64,000 bases of DNA from Rhizobium mesoamericanum STM3625 (GCF_000312665.1 NZ_HF536778.1:308427-372426), one strand, 5' to 3'. Positions 19,293-29,115 are shown, numbered from the stretch's first letter. The notes: a model not told the origin generated them from the sequence alone. A program made the numbers and translations.

Positions 19293-20420
19293 TTACGGAA
19301 CGATAACGAGCTTGCCTACGTGGTTACGCTTGAGCAACTCCGTTTGGGCTAGCGCCATTTCCTGAAGCTGATAGGTTCTCTCGATCAAAGGCTTGAGTCT
19401 GCCAGCGACTACATGATCGATTACCGCTTTGAAGGTGTCGGGCGTCGGGCATGTGATGCCGAACATCTCCAAATCTTTGTAGATCAGGTCCCGAAGATCG
19501 ATGGACTGTATCGGGCCCGCTAGAGCACCCGCGGTGGTATAGCGCCCGCCCCGGCGAAGCAGTTTGAGGCTGTCGGTAAAGAAGGGCCCACCGACAACAT
19601 CGGCGATAACGTCGATGGCACGGTCCCCTGCGATCGCCTCGATGGCTTCGCGGACATTTTCCTTCTCACGTGCCACGAAATGATTCGCACCGAGGGCACG
19701 TAGTCGTTCTTCTTTAGCAGCTCCCGCGATGGCGATAACCTTAGCGCCACGGATCAGGGAAAGCTGAACGAGTGCAGTACCCACACCTCCAGCGGCTCCG
19801 GTAACAATCACGGTTTCACCTTCTTGCAATCGTGCTCTAACAAGCATCTCCTCCGCGGTATCGTAGGACGTCGGAAAGGTTGCAAGCTCTGCATCCGAGA
19901 GGTGTGATTGGATCGCGTGAGCGTTTTCATCGTGCACCACGGTATATTCAGCGTACCCCCCGTCCCTCTCGCCGCCGAGATAGGCGACGAGTTGTGCACG
20001 GTTAGGCAGTGAGAGATCGCGAACCTGCGGGTCGATAATCACACGTTCGCCGATCCTGCTTTCCGCAACAGCTACTCCTACACCTGCAATCGTACCGACC
20101 ACGGCAGCGCCCTGGATTCTCGGAAATACTATTGTCTCTTCTTTCCAAGTACCGCGCGTGCTCGTGTCCCCTCTTGCATCGCCCGCTCCTTTCAGTCCGA
20201 CATCTTCGGAAAGGCTCTCGTTCACCTCGCGATCGTACCATCTGGTGCGAAGATTGATGTCAGTGTTATTCATTCCGCAAGCACCGACGCGTATCAATAC
20301 CTCTCCACGACCGGGCTTTGGGACGGCGACGTCGTCTCGATATTGAAGCTTGTCGATTCCTCCAAAGCCAGTAAGGACAACGGCACGCATCTTTTCCGGA
20401 ACCTTATTTGTCTTGATCAT
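19293..20420 (-). CDS. Zinc-type MDR alcohol dehydrogenase / quinone oxidoreductase
   Basis: 375-residue medium-chain dehydrogenase. The GroES-like N-terminal domain (PGRGEVLIRVGACGMNNTDI) is followed by a Rossmann fold with VTGAAGGVGTALVQL for NADP(H). CGMNNTD replaces the CGxCG-type catalytic zinc site of true alcohol dehydrogenases, so the zinc-free quinone-oxidoreductase branch is more likely. GGGAGACATTTA precedes ATG. The gene lies 48 bases after the FAD-oxidase start and is probably cotranscribed. Confidence 0.88.
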   Translation of the reverse strand: MIKTNKVPEKMRAVVLTGFGGIDKLQYRDDVAVPKPGRGEVLIRVGACGMNNTDINLRTRWYDREVNESLSEDVGLKGAGDARGDTSTRGTWKEETIVFPRIQGAAVVGTIAGVGVAVAESRIGERVIIDPQVRDLSLPNRAQLVAYLGGERDGGYAEYTVVHDENAHAIQSHLSDAELATFPTSYDTAEEMLVRARLQEGETVIVTGAAGGVGTALVQLSLIRGAKVIAIAGAAKEERLRALGANHFVAREKENVREAIEAIAGDRAIDVIADVVGGPFFTDSLKLLRRGGRYTTAGALAGPIQSIDLRDLIYKDLEMFGITCPTPDTFKAVIDHVVAGRLKPLIERTYQLQEMALAQTELLKRNHVGKLVIVP

Positions 20421-20477
20421 TAAATGTCTCCCACTTGGCGTGATCGCTGGAGTGCTTGCTTAACGAAAGTTGCGCTG

Positions 20478-22142
20478 TCACCGCTGGCTACTTTGCCAAT
20501 CAGGGTTCACCCAATACGGTTCGTTAGACGGGCTAAGTTGCGGTCGGCCGAGACAGAAATCCGCTGCTCGGTCACCGATCATGATCGCGGTCGCGTTCAG
20601 GTTGGACGTCACGATCACCGGCATCACAGAACTATCTGCGACTCGCAGCCCCTCGATTCCATGCACTTTGAGCTCGGGGCTCACCACCGCGTTGGGGTCG
20701 TCCGCTCGTCCCATACTGCATGTGCTGGAGATGTGGTAAGCGGTGGTGGCGCGATGCCGGATCCACTGGTCCAGCGCTTCCTTACTCTGTACGTCTCTTC
20801 CTGGTTCGATTTCGGCGCCTCGGAATTCGTCAAACGGGGGCGAAGCTATTAACTCGCGAACCAACCCGATCCCCTCGCGAAACGTTTCCATGTCACGATC
20901 GTCCGAAAGATAGTTGAAATGCAGGACGGGCTTGTCCGAAGGATCAGCGGTGCGGAGGCTTATACTCCCACGGGCATGGGACGTCTCCAAGGTACAGTGC
21001 ACCTGAAACGCCTCCTCCGGATAGGGCTTGTAGTTCGAGTGCGAAATGCTGAGCGGAAAAAACTCAAATTTCAAATTTGGCTTCGAGATGCCGGGGCGGC
21101 TGCGGACATATGCGCTGACCTCAAATTGGTTGCTTGCGGCTACGCCCCGTTTGAATAGAAACCAATTTATCCCAACAAATGCCTTCCGAGGCCATTCCGC
21201 GCTCCGCCTTAGACTGATAGGCTGCTTGCATCGGTACTGGATTGGCAGATCGAGATGATCTTGAAGGTTCGCTCCCACCGCACTTCTATCGTGAACCACA
21301 GGAATACCATTCTTGCGGAGTTGCTCTGCAGGGCCGACGCCGGAGAGAAGCAAAATATGAGGCGACCCGACACCCCCTGCGCAAAGAATGACTTCGCGGC
21401 GAACGCGAAAGTCTCTCGGCCCGTTTCTAGTGCAGCATCTGACGCCGACCGCCCGCCTTCCCTCGAAGAAAACCCTTTCAACGGGATTGCCAGAATTGAT
21501 CGTCAGATTCGGCCGGCTTCTCACAGCTGCGCTTAGGAATGCGGCTGCGGAACTGTTTCGCCGACCGTTGACGATCGTCTGCTCGGCCACGGCAAAGCCC
21601 TCATGCTGAGGTCCATTGGAGTCGTCTGACAATGGATATCCGAGAGCTTTGCCGGCATCTAGAAACGCTTGGTTCAATGGGTTTGAGGGCTTGGGGCGAG
21701 TTACTTCCAGCGGTCCACTTCTTCCTCTATAGCGGTCGTCGCCGGCTTTGGCGGTTTCCATTCGCATGAAATATGGAAGCACATCGGCATAGCCCCAACC
21801 CGTGCATCCGTTCTCATCGCGCCAACTGTCGTAATCTTGAGGATTTCCCCTCGTGTAGACCATTCCGTTGATCGCGGAGGAGCCGCCCAAGACACGTCCT
21901 CTGGGGTGTGTTATTCTCCGGCCCTCAAGGCCTGCTTCTGCTTCTGACTGGAAGTTCCAATTATACGTAGTGGCGTTCAGGAGGCCGTCGACTGCAAGCG
22001 GCATGCGGATCTGCCACGGGTTCGCGTCCGGACCTGCTTCAACCAGCAGGACGTCCACGGAGGCGACCTCACTCAATCTAGAAGCTAACGCGCATCCGGC
22101 CGAGCCACCGCCTACAACGATAAAATCGTATTCCTGCTGCAT
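20478..22142 (-). CDS. GMC-family FAD oxidoreductase (choline dehydrogenase-like)
   Basis: 554 residues. The N-terminal FAD dinucleotide motif is DFIVVGGGSAGCALASRLSE, followed by GMC signature 1 (RGRVLGGSSAINGMVYTRG) and signature 2 (GVGSPHILLLSGVGP). The C-terminal catalytic His is in TAYHISSTCSMG with SNLNATAIMIGDRAADF closing the FAD site. Oxidises an alcohol or amine-alcohol. Start ATG 22142 (MQQEYDF) fits the family N-terminus; the ATG at 22175 adds an unconserved leader. Confidence 0.92.
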   Translation of the reverse strand: MQQEYDFIVVGGGSAGCALASRLSEVASVDVLLVEAGPDANPWQIRMPLAVDGLLNATTYNWNFQSEAEAGLEGRRITHPRGRVLGGSSAINGMVYTRGNPQDYDSWRDENGCTGWGYADVLPYFMRMETAKAGDDRYRGRSGPLEVTRPKPSNPLNQAFLDAGKALGYPLSDDSNGPQHEGFAVAEQTIVNGRRNSSAAAFLSAAVRSRPNLTINSGNPVERVFFEGRRAVGVRCCTRNGPRDFRVRREVILCAGGVGSPHILLLSGVGPAEQLRKNGIPVVHDRSAVGANLQDHLDLPIQYRCKQPISLRRSAEWPRKAFVGINWFLFKRGVAASNQFEVSAYVRSRPGISKPNLKFEFFPLSISHSNYKPYPEEAFQVHCTLETSHARGSISLRTADPSDKPVLHFNYLSDDRDMETFREGIGLVRELIASPPFDEFRGAEIEPGRDVQSKEALDQWIRHRATTAYHISSTCSMGRADDPNAVVSPELKVHGIEGLRVADSSVMPVIVTSNLNATAIMIGDRAADFCLGRPQLSPSNEPYWVNPDWQSSQR

Positions 22143-22460
22143 AGGTTTTCGCTCCAGATACCCCGGCCGAATCACGATTACAAGCCGCGCAAACTAAACG
22201 GTATGTAATTAGACCAAGTAGTATATCGAGCATCGGCGAGCGTCAAGATAGTCTGGTGTGGTTGGCAAGCTTTTGCCAAGACGGGCAAAGATGACCGAGC
22301 AGACTGTCCTGCCCTGCTCGGTCTCTGGGGGAACCCTTCAGTCCGGATCCTAAACAGCGGTGATCTGATAATCCGTGTTCTTAGGGTCCTTGGAGTGGAA
22401 GTGGGCCTGGACCACGTCCAGACGATCAAGGCCGCTCAGCGATGACCGTTTAACAGCTCT
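22143..22460. other. Gap with two inverted repeats
   Basis: Between the aminotransferase stop and the GMC start. TTGGCAAGCTTTTGCCAA (22262-22279) is a perfect palindrome suited to a GntR/LacI-type operator or hairpin. GACCGAGCAG (22293-22302) pairs exactly with CTGCTCGGTC (22314-22323) around an 11-base loop. On the minus strand the latter could be a weak terminator for the aminotransferase unit, as only ATCTTTG follows. This suggests the GMC gene begins its own transcript. Confidence 0.5.
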
Positions 22461-23636
22461 TTACCCAGCATAAGACTGCGACGCGCTCCGTAGCACGTCG
22501 AAAACCGACGAGAGTTCGTCGTCATTGCTGTAGCAGTGAGGAGAAAAGCGGATTGCATCGTTTCTTACGCTGCACTTTATGCCGGCGGAATTTAAGCGCT
22601 CGAACAAGACACTCGTCGGGATAGCCGAATTCCTGACCAAAATGATGCCAGATTGGGATTGGGGCGGCCAATCGCTCATGACGTTGTATCCTGCACGTTT
22701 CGCCTGCGTCCGGATCTTGTTTCCGAGTTCCATGACGTAGTCCTCGATCTGCTTCATGCCGATGGAGTCGATCTCTTCAAGTCGACGGGCAAGACCGAAA
22801 ACACCGGGACCATTTTCGGTGCCAGGCTCAAATCTCCTAGCGTCCGGAAGAAAATCGAGCACGCGATGGAACGAAAACGCGTCGTTCACGCTCAGCCAAC
22901 CCACTATGCTTGGCCGGATGCGAGCGAATGCCTTCTCGGAGAAGGCGATGAAGCCGATTCCAACTGGGCCGAGCATCCATTTATGTGCGCTCACAGCGAG
23001 CACGTCGACCCCGTCCGCCGCCATATCGATGTTAAGCACTCCAACTGATTGCGTACCGTCCACCACCAAAAGCGCGTCGAATTCGCTGCAGATCTGCGAA
23101 AACGCCGCAAGATCGACACGGAACCCGCTGTAGAATTGGACATGACTCACCGCCACCAGCTTTGTCCTAACGTCAACGAGCGGGCGAAGGTCATCAGGAG
23201 CCAGCGCTCCATCACGCGCTTTCATCTTACGAACTTCGACGCCGTGTCGGGAAAGCGATTCCCAGATTAGGTAGTTCGATGGAAACTCTAGTTCCGGCAC
23301 AACGATGTTGTCACCAGCGTTCCAGTCAATACCCAATGCGACGAGCGATAGACCATGCGAAGTGTTTTGAATGTAGGCAACCCGGTCGGCAGTTGAGCCT
23401 ACGAGCTTTGCTGCGAGGCGACGGCCCTCATCTCGTGTCGGCCCGCTTGCGACCGTAATCCCGGACGTATCCAGGGTATGGAGCGCCGCCTGCCGAGCAA
23501 TAGCATCCCTCACGCCGATCGAGATAGGGGACACGGCCGCATTGTTCCAGTAAATGCATTTTTCAACAATCGGATACTGCGCGCGGATATTAGCGAGCTC
23601 AGACTTGTCGAGCTTTATGTAAGCATCAGCGTTCAT
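22461..23636 (-). CDS. Class V aminotransferase / cysteine desulfurase-like PLP enzyme
   Basis: 391 residues, fold-type I PLP enzyme. The N-terminal IYWNNAAVSPISIGVRDAI is typical. The PLP-binding Asp lies in LLVVDGTQSVGVL and the Schiff-base Lys in VLAVSAHKWMLGPVGIGFI. Start ATG 23636 (MNADAYIKLDK) is preferred; the open frame extends upstream into the binding-protein gene but without homology. Could transaminate or cleave (lyase/desulfurase) the imported amino compound. Confidence 0.9.
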   Translation of the reverse strand: MNADAYIKLDKSELANIRAQYPIVEKCIYWNNAAVSPISIGVRDAIARQAALHTLDTSGITVASGPTRDEGRRLAAKLVGSTADRVAYIQNTSHGLSLVALGIDWNAGDNIVVPELEFPSNYLIWESLSRHGVEVRKMKARDGALAPDDLRPLVDVRTKLVAVSHVQFYSGFRVDLAAFSQICSEFDALLVVDGTQSVGVLNIDMAADGVDVLAVSAHKWMLGPVGIGFIAFSEKAFARIRPSIVGWLSVNDAFSFHRVLDFLPDARRFEPGTENGPGVFGLARRLEEIDSIGMKQIEDYVMELGNKIRTQAKRAGYNVMSDWPPQSQSGIILVRNSAIPTSVLFERLNSAGIKCSVRNDAIRFSPHCYSNDDELSSVFDVLRSASQSYAG

Positions 23637-23764
23637 AGTGACCTCAGTCCAAAATGCACCCAGAATCTCCATAGGTTCTGTTGTCTCGTGAGCGCGGGCG
23701 CAGCAGACCATGCCGAAGCGTTGGGGACAGCGAGCGGACTCGTGAGAATCCGCTCGCCATCGTG

Positions 23765-24604
23765 TCATTCCGCAATCTCATTGACCGACGTGATGATACG
23801 GGACTTCTCGACCGCCGCGAGAGTCATGCCGTATTTATCAAGGATAGCCTTGTACTCTCCATTGGCGATTAGTTGCTGAAAGATGGCTTGCATCATTTCG
23901 GCGGTCGCCTTATCGCCCTTCTGGACGGCAACACCTAACGGCAGTATGTCGTAGACACCCGGGGCCACGACGAGCTTTCCCTTGCTTGTCTGCTCGTAGT
24001 ACCCTGCTGCTGTGGAATCGTCGAAGCGGGCATCGACCCTACCGGTTAAGACCGCTTGGATCGTGTCTTTCTGCTCGGGAAAGATCAACTTTTCGATTTT
24101 CGGCAGATTGGATTTCGTGCAGCTCTCGCTGAGCTTGTCGGCCGTGAAATCGGCGGCCGAGCCTGTCTGGACTGCAACTCGCATGCCACAGAGGTCTTGA
24201 GCGCCGGAGATGCTATCCTTCTTGTCTGGAAGCACCATTGCCACGGTCCCGGACTGGAGAAACGTGACGAAGTCGACCTGCCTCAAGCGATCTTCTTTAA
24301 CAGTGAAGGTTGCCCAGGCGACTTTCACTCTTCCAGCTGCCAGTGAGGGAATTTGGGACGCAAACGGTATCCGCTGAATATCGAGCTTGACCGAAATGAG
24401 CTTTGCAGCCGCATTCGCCAAATCTACGTCCAATCCTGCCGGCTGACCGTTAGGATCGACGAACTCGAAGGGCGCGTAGTCCAGGCCGCTCGCTATGCTG
24501 AACGTGCCCGATGACTTGACGGAGTCGATCAGCGGAATCTCCGCTCCGACGGCGTTTTGCACAAGCGCTGCTGCGAAGAAAATTCCAAGATGCGCTGCCT
24601 TCAT
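23765..24604 (-). CDS. Periplasmic amino-acid-type binding protein (SBP_bac_3)
   Basis: 279 residues with a signal peptide ending near AVGA-EIP. Family motifs: ASGLDYAPFEFVDPNGQPAGLDVDLA, ATFTVKEDRLRQVDFV, and GVAVQKGDKA. Binding partner of the polar-amino-acid permease and ATPase encoded at 26382-28123. It is separated from them by a LysR gene on the other strand and RidA, and probably heads the catabolic transcript, divergent from lysR. Confidence 0.9.
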   Translation of the reverse strand: MKAAHLGIFFAAALVQNAVGAEIPLIDSVKSSGTFSIASGLDYAPFEFVDPNGQPAGLDVDLANAAAKLISVKLDIQRIPFASQIPSLAAGRVKVAWATFTVKEDRLRQVDFVTFLQSGTVAMVLPDKKDSISGAQDLCGMRVAVQTGSAADFTADKLSESCTKSNLPKIEKLIFPEQKDTIQAVLTGRVDARFDDSTAAGYYEQTSKGKLVVAPGVYDILPLGVAVQKGDKATAEMMQAIFQQLIANGEYKAILDKYGMTLAAVEKSRIITSVNEIAE

Positions 24605-24771
24605 GATGATCCCCTTTTATCTGATCGGTGGCGTTGGCACCATGAGGAGACCACATCGTATGATGTGAATCGAATTGAAAATATGCATTGACAACATGAG
24701 CAAGATTCATTGCTAATTTGGGCGCCACCGTATAGCTGTCGACCTTTAATGCGTCTTTCCAGGGTTGCTGC
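24605..24771. promoter_or_regulatory. Divergent promoter region, binding protein / LysR
   Basis: A 167-base A/T-rich gap between two start codons facing away from each other, the usual place for LysR binding. TTGACAACATGAGC near 24688 resembles a -35 region, but no perfect T-N11-A palindrome stands out. Confidence 0.45.
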
Positions 24772-25725
24772 ATGACCGAGTTCTCCCTCAACCATATCGA
24801 TCTTAACCTACTGAGAACGTTTGATGTCCTTATGCGGGAACGGAGCGTAACGAGATCCGCCGACCGGCTCGGACGGACGCAATCCGCTATAAGCCATGCA
24901 CTTGGCAGACTTCGCGAAGTTTTTCAGGATGAGCTCTTCACTCGAGAGTCCGGGATTATGGAGCCCACCGCCCGGGCGAAGGAGTTGGCTGAGGTTATCT
25001 CCCGCTCTCTGCATGAAATCCGGATTGCTGTTGACCGGCATCTGAATTTCGACCCGTCGACCACATCAAGGAATTTCCGCATAGGACTGTCCGACTATAC
25101 CGCGATCACCTATCTGCCGGCATTGATCGAAACATTCTCGAAGCTCGCCCCGAAGGCATCCTTGAATGTTGTTCACGCCAGAGAACCGGATGCCCTCGGT
25201 TCATTGAAGAGCCGCGAAGTGGAGTGCGCGGTCCTTGGCAACGCCAGGCTCGATGCTGAGAATTTCGAGGTTATGGAGCTTTCGCGGGATCCAATGGTGT
25301 GCGGCGGCTGGAAGGGAAATTCAGCCTTCACCAACATGACGTTGGATCGCTATCTCACGTCGCCACACCTTCAAATATCAGCGGACGGAATTGCGGCGGG
25401 GGTAGCGGACATCACATTGCAGCGGCTCGGTCTTAATAGGAAAGTCGTTGCAACCATACCTCATTACCTGGTCGCTCCCTGGGTCATGAAAGGCACCAAC
25501 CTGATTTCCGTATTTGGTGACGGTGTGCTGCTTGCCCTCACGGAAGAGAGTGAGACTGTAATCGTTCCTCCACCAATGGCCCTTCCCGATGTCACGATTT
25601 CGCTGATCTTCGACAAGGCAAATGAACTCGACCCCGGGCACCGATGGTTCCGCGACTTGATCAGAACCGTTTCCGAGAAGCAGAGGATGCTGAAACAGGG
25701 CGTGTACAAGCGTCTGGAGCTTTAA
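24772..25725 (+). CDS. LysR-family transcriptional regulator
   Basis: 317 residues; N-terminal winged HTH (NLLRTFDVLMRERSVTRSAD, then AISHALGRLREVF) and a LysR substrate domain at about 95-300 (RIGLSDYTAITYLPALIE). The N-terminal pattern HIDLNLLRTFDVL resembles the NodD/NahR-like branch. It is divergent from the amino-acid binding protein gene and is the obvious candidate activator of the catabolic cluster, responding to the substrate or an intermediate. Confidence 0.9.
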   Translation: MTEFSLNHIDLNLLRTFDVLMRERSVTRSADRLGRTQSAISHALGRLREVFQDELFTRESGIMEPTARAKELAEVISRSLHEIRIAVDRHLNFDPSTTSRNFRIGLSDYTAITYLPALIETFSKLAPKASLNVVHAREPDALGSLKSREVECAVLGNARLDAENFEVMELSRDPMVCGGWKGNSAFTNMTLDRYLTSPHLQISADGIAAGVADITLQRLGLNRKVVATIPHYLVAPWVMKGTNLISVFGDGVLLALTEESETVIVPPPMALPDVTISLIFDKANELDPGHRWFRDLIRTVSEKQRMLKQGVYKRLEL

Positions 25726-25829
25726 CAGCCGGCGTGACGAAACCGCACATCGTTGCAGCTCGCCAACGCAAAGCCCCTATCAAGCGATCTTCGTGCGAGA
25801 TCGGAGGTACCGTTTCATTAGGCAGCGAG

Positions 25830-26297
25830 TTAATGCAGTTCAAACAGCGCTTCGACCTCAACAGCGGCCTGCAATGGCAGGGAAGAAACGCCAATTGTGC
25901 TTCGCGTATGGCGCCCTTGCTCGGCAAAAATTTCAACAATGAGGTCGGAGGCACCGTTCATGACGCGTGCGTGCTCTGAAAACGAAGGGGATGCCGAAAT
26001 GAACCCGCCCAGTCGAACAACCCGCTTGATTTTATCCAGGCCCTGAAGTGCTTGCTTGGCTTGAGCCACGACATTTATTGCGGCCGCTCGCGCGGCAAGG
26101 ATGCCACTTTCAACCGAAACATTATCCCCGAGTGAGCCTGTCGCCACAAGCTTCCCGTCCGGCGCCAAACACAGCTGCCCCGAGATATAAAGGAGTTTTC
26201 CGATCTGATGCGTCGCAACATAGCTCGCCACCGGTTTCGGCGGTTTGGGCAATTCAATACCCAGTTCGACGATGCGCTGTTCGAAAGACGAAGTCAT
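25830..26297 (-). CDS. RidA/YjgF-family protein
   Basis: 155 residues of the Rid superfamily, which hydrolyse reactive enamine/imine intermediates released by PLP enzymes. Seen: ISGQLCLAPDGKLV near residues 38-52, AAINVVAQAKQALQGLDKIKRVVRL, and ASPSFSEHARVMNGASDLIVE. The usual catalytic Arg region near IGVSSLPLQAAVEVEALFEL is partly changed (SS where many RidA proteins have ARxxLP), so it belongs to a divergent Rid subgroup. It fits beside a PLP aminotransferase. Confidence 0.88.
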   Translation of the reverse strand: MTSSFEQRIVELGIELPKPPKPVASYVATHQIGKLLYISGQLCLAPDGKLVATGSLGDNVSVESGILAARAAAINVVAQAKQALQGLDKIKRVVRLGGFISASPSFSEHARVMNGASDLIVEIFAEQGRHTRSTIGVSSLPLQAAVEVEALFELH

Positions 26298-26381
26298 ATG
26301 TAGACCCTATGATGTGGACCGATTAACCGACTTAATTCCGGCAATTCCGATCGACGGTTCGGACTAACCGGTTCACTGTCG

Positions 26382-27185
26382 TCAACGGACTCGTGCCAAA
26401 AATTCTCGTGTCCGTGGAGACTGAGGATTGGCAATCATTTCCCTCGGGTCGCCCGCCTCAACGACGACACCGCCGTCCATGAAAATCAGTTGATCGCCCA
26501 CCTCTCGCGCAAATCCGATTTCGTGCGTGACGACCACCATTGTAATGCCCTCACGCGCCAGGCCTTTCATCACCTCAAGCACCTCGCCCACCAGTTCTGG
26601 GTCAAGGGCGGATGTCGGCTCATCAAACAGCAAAACCTTTGGGTTCATCGCGAGCGCCCGGGCGATGGCGACCCGCTGTTGCTGGCCGCCCGACAACTGT
26701 CTTGGATACGCGTCCCGCTTATCGGCAAGGCCCACTCGCTTAAGCAGTTCGATCGCATTAAACGTTGCCTGATCGACGGGCTCCAGCTTCACCCGTACAG
26801 GAGCCTCAATCAGATTTTCGAGCACAGTCATGTGAGGAAACAAGTTGAACTGTTGGAACACCATCCCGATTTCGGCACGGCGCTTGCAAATCGTACTCGG
26901 CGTAAGTTCGTAGAGTCTATTTCCCTCAAGGCGGTAGCCAACAAAGTCTCCGTCGACAAGCATCAAACCGCCGTTGATTTCTTCCAGGTGGTTGATGCAC
27001 CGCAGGAATGTGCTCTTTCCGGATCCAGATGGGCCAATGATGCACGCAACCGTTCCCGCAGGTACCGTCATGTCAACGCCCTTGAGGACCTCGAGATGGC
27101 CATAGGATTTACGGATGCCCTTGGCGTGGACCATTGTCGTTGGTGCGATTCCAAAGCGATCATGGTGGTTTCCTGATCTGGTCAT
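26382..27185 (-). CDS. Amino-acid ABC transporter ATP-binding protein (GlnQ-like)
   Basis: 267 residues. Walker A IIGPSGSGKST, Q-loop MVFQQFNLFPHM, signature LSGGQQQRVAIARALAMNPK, Walker B LLFDEPTSALDPE and VVTHEIGFA are all intact. Its start overlaps the permease stop by four bases. Energises the polar-amino-acid importer. Confidence 0.92.
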   Translation of the reverse strand: MTRSGNHHDRFGIAPTTMVHAKGIRKSYGHLEVLKGVDMTVPAGTVACIIGPSGSGKSTFLRCINHLEEINGGLMLVDGDFVGYRLEGNRLYELTPSTICKRRAEIGMVFQQFNLFPHMTVLENLIEAPVRVKLEPVDQATFNAIELLKRVGLADKRDAYPRQLSGGQQQRVAIARALAMNPKVLLFDEPTSALDPELVGEVLEVMKGLAREGITMVVVTHEIGFAREVGDQLIFMDGGVVVEAGDPREMIANPQSPRTREFLARVR

Positions 27186-28123
27186 GCCAGGATCTCCTTC
27201 TGGCGCATCTTTATCAGGCTGCCGAAGATCACCTTCGTGATGCTCGGATTGCTGCGCCGCTCATCCCGGCTGAAGTGTCTTTCCAAATGGAATTGCCCCA
27301 CGGACATGACCGACACCACCGCGAGGTACCAAAAGGATGCGACGAGAAGCAGGGGAATGGTTTCAAAAGTCCGGGCATATATAGATTGCGCGGAGTAAAG
27401 CAGATCCCCGACCGCGATAATGCTGACCAGAGATGTGGTCTTCAGAAGGTTGATCGTCTCGTTACCGGTTGGCGGAATAATCATCCTCATTGCTTGCGGA
27501 AGAACGATCCTTCTCAATGCCAGGTTGGGCTTCATGCCCAGACATGCCGAAGCCTCATATTGGCCCCGGTTAACCGACTTGAGCCCGCTCCTCACAATCT
27601 CTGCCATATAGCCGGATTCATGCAGAGACAGCGCAACAATGGCCGAGACGAGCGGCGTCATGACGTCATTCGTTGGAATGGAATACACTGTACCAAGACC
27701 CGGCAGCCAGAGCGTCAAGTTTTTCACGACTATCGAGAGATTGTACCAGAGGATCAGCTGAACCAGCGCCGGCGTGCCTCGAAAGAACCACACGAAGATT
27801 GCTGCAGGGGCAGAAAGCAACCTGCTTTTGGAAAGCATCATCAATGCAGCAATGGTCCCCCCGATGGCGGCTAGGATCATCACGACCAGCGTAATCAGGA
27901 GCGTTTGCGCAAGACCATCGAGTATGAGCGGATTGAACAGATACTGTCCAGCGACTGGCCATTGGAACTCGGGGTTAGAAATTGCAGATCTCGCTGCCGC
28001 GGCAATCGACACAGACACCACGATGATCGCCGTCCATCTCCAGGGGTGTTTAAGTGGGACGATAACCATCGGCTCTGGGTCAAAACCGTCGACCCTCTGT
28101 GCTTCGGACTGCTTACGTGTCAT
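27182..28123 (-). CDS. Amino-acid ABC transporter permease (HisM/GlnP type)
   Basis: 313 residues. A polar leader and an N-terminal membrane helix (WTAIIVVSVSIAAAA) precede the His/Glu permease domain LDGLAQTLLITLVVMILAAI, with VWFFRGTPALVQLILWYN. The conserved loop is EASACLGMKPNLALRRIVLP. ATG 28123 with AGGACAGGT upstream is chosen; an in-frame extension to 28285 is not hydrophobic or conserved. One permease only, so it probably forms a homodimer. Confidence 0.9.
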   Translation of the reverse strand: MTRKQSEAQRVDGFDPEPMVIVPLKHPWRWTAIIVVSVSIAAAARSAISNPEFQWPVAGQYLFNPLILDGLAQTLLITLVVMILAAIGGTIAALMMLSKSRLLSAPAAIFVWFFRGTPALVQLILWYNLSIVVKNLTLWLPGLGTVYSIPTNDVMTPLVSAIVALSLHESGYMAEIVRSGLKSVNRGQYEASACLGMKPNLALRRIVLPQAMRMIIPPTGNETINLLKTTSLVSIIAVGDLLYSAQSIYARTFETIPLLLVASFWYLAVVSVMSVGQFHLERHFSRDERRSNPSITKVIFGSLIKMRQKEILA

Positions 28124-28564
28124 ACCTGTCCTCTCCGCTTTGCGCGTAGCCGGTAGCGCGCCAATGCAGCGAGTAGTCCCGGCGTGTCGCGTTATTCCCT
28201 TAGTGTTGTGTCTGCAATCTGAGATCGGCGGTCCAACAACCACCCAAGCCCGAAGCTGCAGTCTTCCGCGTGGCTGTTCACGCATGCGAGTTTCATGCGC
28301 CTAGCTGTGGCACTCAATGAGTTTCGTTTCACCAGCAGCCAGATCCAAGGACGCCGCTCACGCTCGGAAAATGGACAAACCCGCACGCACCCTGGACTGA
28401 TCTGGCCGAATTGATAGGTAACGTCTCCTCAATATCTATTGCCTCTTGTGCATTCTGAGACGGCTAAGCTATTCAATCAAATTAATAATGCGCATCATCA
28501 AAATGAGCCGGATGCATAAACTGTCACGCTAATCGTGTTGCTCGCCGTGAACCGCTGTCAGCGG
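28124..28564. other. Upstream region of the amino-acid importer
   Basis: No gene recognised. It should contain the promoter for the minus-strand permease-ATPase-ridA unit. An A/T-rich patch near 28470-28500 (CAATCAAATTAATAATG) is the most promoter-like section. Confidence 0.4.
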
Positions 28565-28970
28565 CTTCTCGCCTTCGCTTGCGAAAGGTCCTCAGTGCCG
28601 TCGAAGCGGAAACTCCGTGACGATCCGCCGGCGGTCACTTCGTCGGTGGAATTGCGGATCAGTTCCTTGATCTCTCGTGCCGCCTGGGCCGATCGTTAGC
28701 GAGTTCCCGGATCTCCTGGGCAACGGCGGCAAAGCCCCTGCGGGCCTAGCCGGCGCCGCCAAACACTTGCTGGGTGCCAACGAGGAACGCAAAGCATTAC
28801 GAGGTCCAGCAATGCCAATTTCCGGGAAGAGAAGTTGCAAGACCCGAAACGCCTCTTCGAGCTGATGGGCCTGCCAGAGGTAAGCGAGCATGCCTTGTTC
28901 GTCGTTGAGCAGATTGCTGAACATCTTGAACACGGAGCCACGTGAGGCAAATCCGATCACCGCCAGCATG
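28565..28970 (-). pseudogene. Methyl-accepting chemotaxis protein debris
   Basis: On the minus strand near 28740-28690 the sequence reads RRGFAAVAQEIRELAND, the hairpin tip of an MCP signalling domain. It continues after a frameshift with REIKELIRNSTDEV. Stops and shifts break it and no receptor or membrane part is present. The neighbouring frame (LWQAHQLEEAFRVLQLLFPE, about 28800-28890) is protein-like but unrecognised. The whole stretch appears to be decayed remains. Confidence 0.6.
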
Positions 28971-29115
28971 GCGGCACTTGGCGAAGACAGCCCAGCCTAC
29001 GCGCGGCCCCCAGCATACCACCGTGTTACTCGGCTTAGATGGAGAAGGCGTATGCTTCGCGGTCTTGGTGGTCAACGCCGATTTTGACAATGGAGGAGCT
29101 GGCCGCGCCTACCGT

